This document shows, piece after piece, positions 61,926-64,000 of a DNA stretch of 64,000 nt (positions within the stretch are counted from its first letter, which is position 1; every line of letters begins with the position of its first letter). Location: positions 124,001-188,000 of the forward strand of contig NZ_MWPH01000003.1 in the NCBI RefSeq assembly GCF_002177135.1, in the 5' to 3' direction. The notes beneath the pieces were generated by a model. The model did not search any database and had not been told where the DNA came from. It worked only from the letters and a program-made list of their open reading frames with translations. The DNA is from Natronolimnobius baerhuensis (GTDB lineage: Archaea > Halobacteriota > Halobacteria > Halobacteriales > Natrialbaceae). The position numbers and the translations under genes are program-made.

Positions 61926-63596
61926 ATGGCAACCGCCGGCTCCCCCCTCCGTCGAACGCTCCAGCGCACTCGAGCGTACCTCGAGCGGTGCGTTCGGATC
62001 GATACGCGGTCGCTCGCTGTTTTTCGGATCTTCGCGGCCTTCCTAATCCTCGCAGATCTCGCACTGCGCTCGCGGAACTTTACGTACTTTTACACCGACG
62101 AGGGCGTCGTGCCGCGCTCGCTCGTCTTTGAGGCGACAAGCGATCCCGGCTGGTCGATCTATCACCTGACGACGGATCCAACGCTCATCGCGGGGCTGTT
62201 CGTCCTGCAAGCGTTGTTCGCGATCCAGTTGCTCGTCGGCTACAAGACGCGCATCGCGACGATCATCTCGTTTCTGTTCGTCATCTCGCTCGATCATCAC
62301 AACCCGTTCGTCCTGAGCTACGCCGACACGCTGTTTCGGCTGTTGTTGTTCTGGGCGATCTTCCTCCCGCTGGGCGAACGCTGGTCGATTGATGCCGTCC
62401 ACAACGACCGTGATCCCCGCGTGGCCGTCTCGAGTCTCGCCAGCGCGTTCATCCTCGGCCAGATGCTCTACATGTACATCACGAACGGGCTGATCAAGTC
62501 CCAGTCCGACGTCTGGGGCACCGTCGACGCAGCCCCGCTCGTGCTCGGCCTCGACGAAATGACGTACCTGCTCGGCGATACGATCCGCGAGTTCCAGACC
62601 CTGCTCGGCTTCGGCGGCGTCCTGTGGTACTACATGCTCGTGTTCGCGTGGCTACTGCTCTTCCTGCGCGGACGCCTGCGGATGGCGATGGTCGGCCTGT
62701 TCGTCGGCGGCCACCTCTCGTTCGCGCTCACGGTCCGCATCGGCGCGTTCGCCTACGTCGCACTCGCTGGCCTCGTCCTGTTCCTCCAGCCGCAGTTCTG
62801 GCGGGACACAGCCGCCCTCTGCGAACGCCTCGGACTCGAGACCGAGCGATTAGCCGCGCGAACGGAGCCACTCGAGCGACTCGCGGCTCGCGTCCCCAAC
62901 CCCCGAATCGGCGGCGAGCGCGCAACTCGACTGCGCGAATCCGCCTACACGGTAAGCATCGGACTCGTCCTCGTGACGATCCTGTTCGTCGCCGTGATGA
63001 TGGTCGCAAACATCGGCTTCGTCGTCGCCGAGTCAGCGACCGGTACCGACGAACCCGACCGCGCACTCGAGTATCAGGTCGAAGACGCGGTTCAGGAGAC
63101 GTTAACGGAGACGGCGGGCGTGACACAGGTCGAATCGACGGCGTCGAAACTGGGGATCGATCAGCCGATTGGCTGGGGTGTCTTCGCCGGGCCCGATCCG
63201 CGGACAACGGATCGATATCACGTCTTCGCCGCGGAGACGGCAAACGGCGAGCGCCTCGACGTCTACAACGACCGGCCGCTCTCTTACGAGCGCCCCGGCC
63301 AGGAGTTACAGACTCAACACGGCACCTACCGCGAGCGCTTCTACATGAACAGCGTCCGTCGCGGCGGCACGACCGATCCGGTCGCCGAACACTTAGCCGC
63401 CCACCTCTGTGAGCAGTGGGCCGCCGACAACGGCGAGGAACTCGAGGCGATTTCGATGTACGTCGTCAACGAGGAGGTCACCCGCGAGACGATCACCGAT
63501 CCGACGGATCGCGACCGCACGGCATCGTATTTCTACCGGCACGGCTGTGGCGAGAACTCGCCGCGAATCATCCAAGAGCCGGGCGACGGTCTGTAG
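61926..63596 (+). CDS. HTTM-domain membrane protein
   Basis: This 556-residue protein begins MATAGSPLRRTLQRTRAYLE. It has the HTTM (horizontally transferred transmembrane) domain known from vitamin-K-dependent gamma-carboxylase relatives: SLAVFRIFAAFLILADLALR, FYTDEGVVPRSL, ALFAIQLLVGYKTRIATI and FVISLDHHNPFVLSYADTLFRLLLFW. After the last helix (near residue 355) an extracellular-looking domain of about 190 residues follows (VFAGPDPRTTDRYHVFAAET). Whether haloarchaeal members carboxylate anything is unknown. It is a single gene between the dolichol-kinase gene and hef. Confidence 0.88.
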   Translation: MATAGSPLRRTLQRTRAYLERCVRIDTRSLAVFRIFAAFLILADLALRSRNFTYFYTDEGVVPRSLVFEATSDPGWSIYHLTTDPTLIAGLFVLQALFAIQLLVGYKTRIATIISFLFVISLDHHNPFVLSYADTLFRLLLFWAIFLPLGERWSIDAVHNDRDPRVAVSSLASAFILGQMLYMYITNGLIKSQSDVWGTVDAAPLVLGLDEMTYLLGDTIREFQTLLGFGGVLWYYMLVFAWLLLFLRGRLRMAMVGLFVGGHLSFALTVRIGAFAYVALAGLVLFLQPQFWRDTAALCERLGLETERLAARTEPLERLAARVPNPRIGGERATRLRESAYTVSIGLVLVTILFVAVMMVANIGFVVAESATGTDEPDRALEYQVEDAVQETLTETAGVTQVESTASKLGIDQPIGWGVFAGPDPRTTDRYHVFAAETANGERLDVYNDRPLSYERPGQELQTQHGTYRERFYMNSVRRGGTTDPVAEHLAAHLCEQWAADNGEELEAISMYVVNEEVTRETITDPTDRDRTASYFYRHGCGENSPRIIQEPGDGL

Positions 63597-63690
63597 CGCC
63601 CGCATCTCACGCAGATCATAACCGCGACGGCGGCTTCACTTTCACCGCGGTTTCTCAACGCTTAACCTCGCCCGTAGTGAATCACCGCCA

Positions 63691-64000
63691 ATGGCAACGA
63701 CGGACGAGAGTGGGGATCCGCCCAAGATCGAGCACCCGCTCCTCGAGCCCGATTTTCTCGAGCGGCGTCTCTACCAGTTGAAACTCGCGGGCACGGCCGC
63801 GAACCACCACACGCTCGTCTGTCTTCCGACCGGACTGGGGAAGACGACCGTGAGCCTCCTCGTGACGGCCCGCCGGCTCGAGGAAGTCGGCGGAAAGTCG
63901 GTGATGCTCGCGCCGACGAAACCGCTCGTCCAGCAACACGCCGAGTTCTACCGCGAAGCCCTCCAGATCCCCGATGAGGAAATCGTCGTCTTTACTGGCG
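63691..64000 (+). CDS. hef: Hef helicase/nuclease, N-terminal part (cut by window edge)
   Basis: The first 103 codons are in the window. The translation begins MATTDESGDPPKIEHPLLEP, then the Q-motif-like LERRLYQLKLAGTAANHHTLV, Walker A CLPTGLGKTTVSLLV and motif Ia MLAPTKPLVQQHAEFYREAL. This is the N-terminus of Hef, the archaeal FANCM/MPH1 relative with an N-terminal SF2 helicase and a C-terminal XPF-type nuclease, acting on stalled replication forks. Only the helicase start can be seen, so the nuclease half is assumed. Confidence 0.88.
   Translation, partial: MATTDESGDPPKIEHPLLEPDFLERRLYQLKLAGTAANHHTLVCLPTGLGKTTVSLLVTARRLEEVGGKSVMLAPTKPLVQQHAEFYREALQIPDEEIVVFTG

Overview
The window is chromosomal DNA of a haloarchaeon, most likely of the Natrialbales type (Natrialba, Natronorubrum, Haloterrigena, Natrinema). 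The evidence is the high GC content, very acidic proteins, the abundance of CTCGAG-like codon pairs, TATA-type promoters with short or absent leaders, archaeal replication proteins (PCNA, PriL, the large subunit of polymerase D, Hef, a Rad3/XPD-type helicase), a 14-TM double TatC, HTH-10 and HalOD1 signalling proteins, and many small proteins of halophile-only families. No tool was run; family assignments rest on motifs and memory of the families.

Layout. 1-2.9 kb: nitrate assimilation (start of narK, nasA) with a solitary IS200/IS605-type hairpin between them. 3.2-7 kb: divergent tatC and double tatC. 7-8 kb: ribbon-helix-helix regulator and rlmE. 8.1-10.9 kb: a lower-GC cassette that looks like a Type II restriction-modification system (PD-(D/E)XK nuclease, winged-helix controller, divergent N4-cytosine-type methyltransferase). 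11-14.3 kb: small crystallin-like protein, then a glycosyltransferase 2 / polysaccharide deacetylase pair. 14.5-22.8 kb: sensory block (PAS/GAF histidine kinase, HxlR-receiver-HalX regulator, receiver, receiver-kinase) followed by pcn, an HTH-10 regulator and a HalOD1 protein. 22.8-31.5 kb: hydrolase, priL, membrane proteins, htpX, a pair of origin-recognition-box-like repeats, nmd3, taw2 and a Rad3-like helicase. 31.5-32.1 kb: a gene-free, strongly structured stretch that begins with a tRNA-like fold. 32-37.5 kb: mostly halophile-specific small families, with palindrome-rich gaps. 37.5-47.5 kb: tetrapyrrole block (zinc-ferredoxin, hemB, an amt-glnK fusion, hemL, two paralogous membrane proteins, truncated globin, hemC, cobA, hemD). 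47.5-57.7 kb: DHH phosphoesterase, PHP protein, NifU-like protein, panE, an IS605 remnant, polymerase D large subunit with a PPC-domain protein. 57.7-64 kb: CBS protein and glyS, DedA-like and dolichol-kinase-like membrane proteins, an HTTM protein, and the start of hef.

How the genes fit together. Nitrate uptake and reduction, ammonium uptake with a built-in P-II sensor, and the uroporphyrinogen III to precorrin-2 branch (hemB, hemL, hemC, hemD, cobA; siroheme is the cofactor of assimilatory nitrite reductase) form a nitrogen and tetrapyrrole theme. Information-processing genes (pcn, priL, polC, hef, the helicase, nmd3, taw2, rlmE, glyS) are scattered as single genes or pairs. The accessory-looking parts are the restriction-modification cassette, the two IS605-type remnants and the 31.7-32.0 kb structured element. 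No complete transposon, CRISPR array, prophage or canonical tRNA or rRNA gene was seen.
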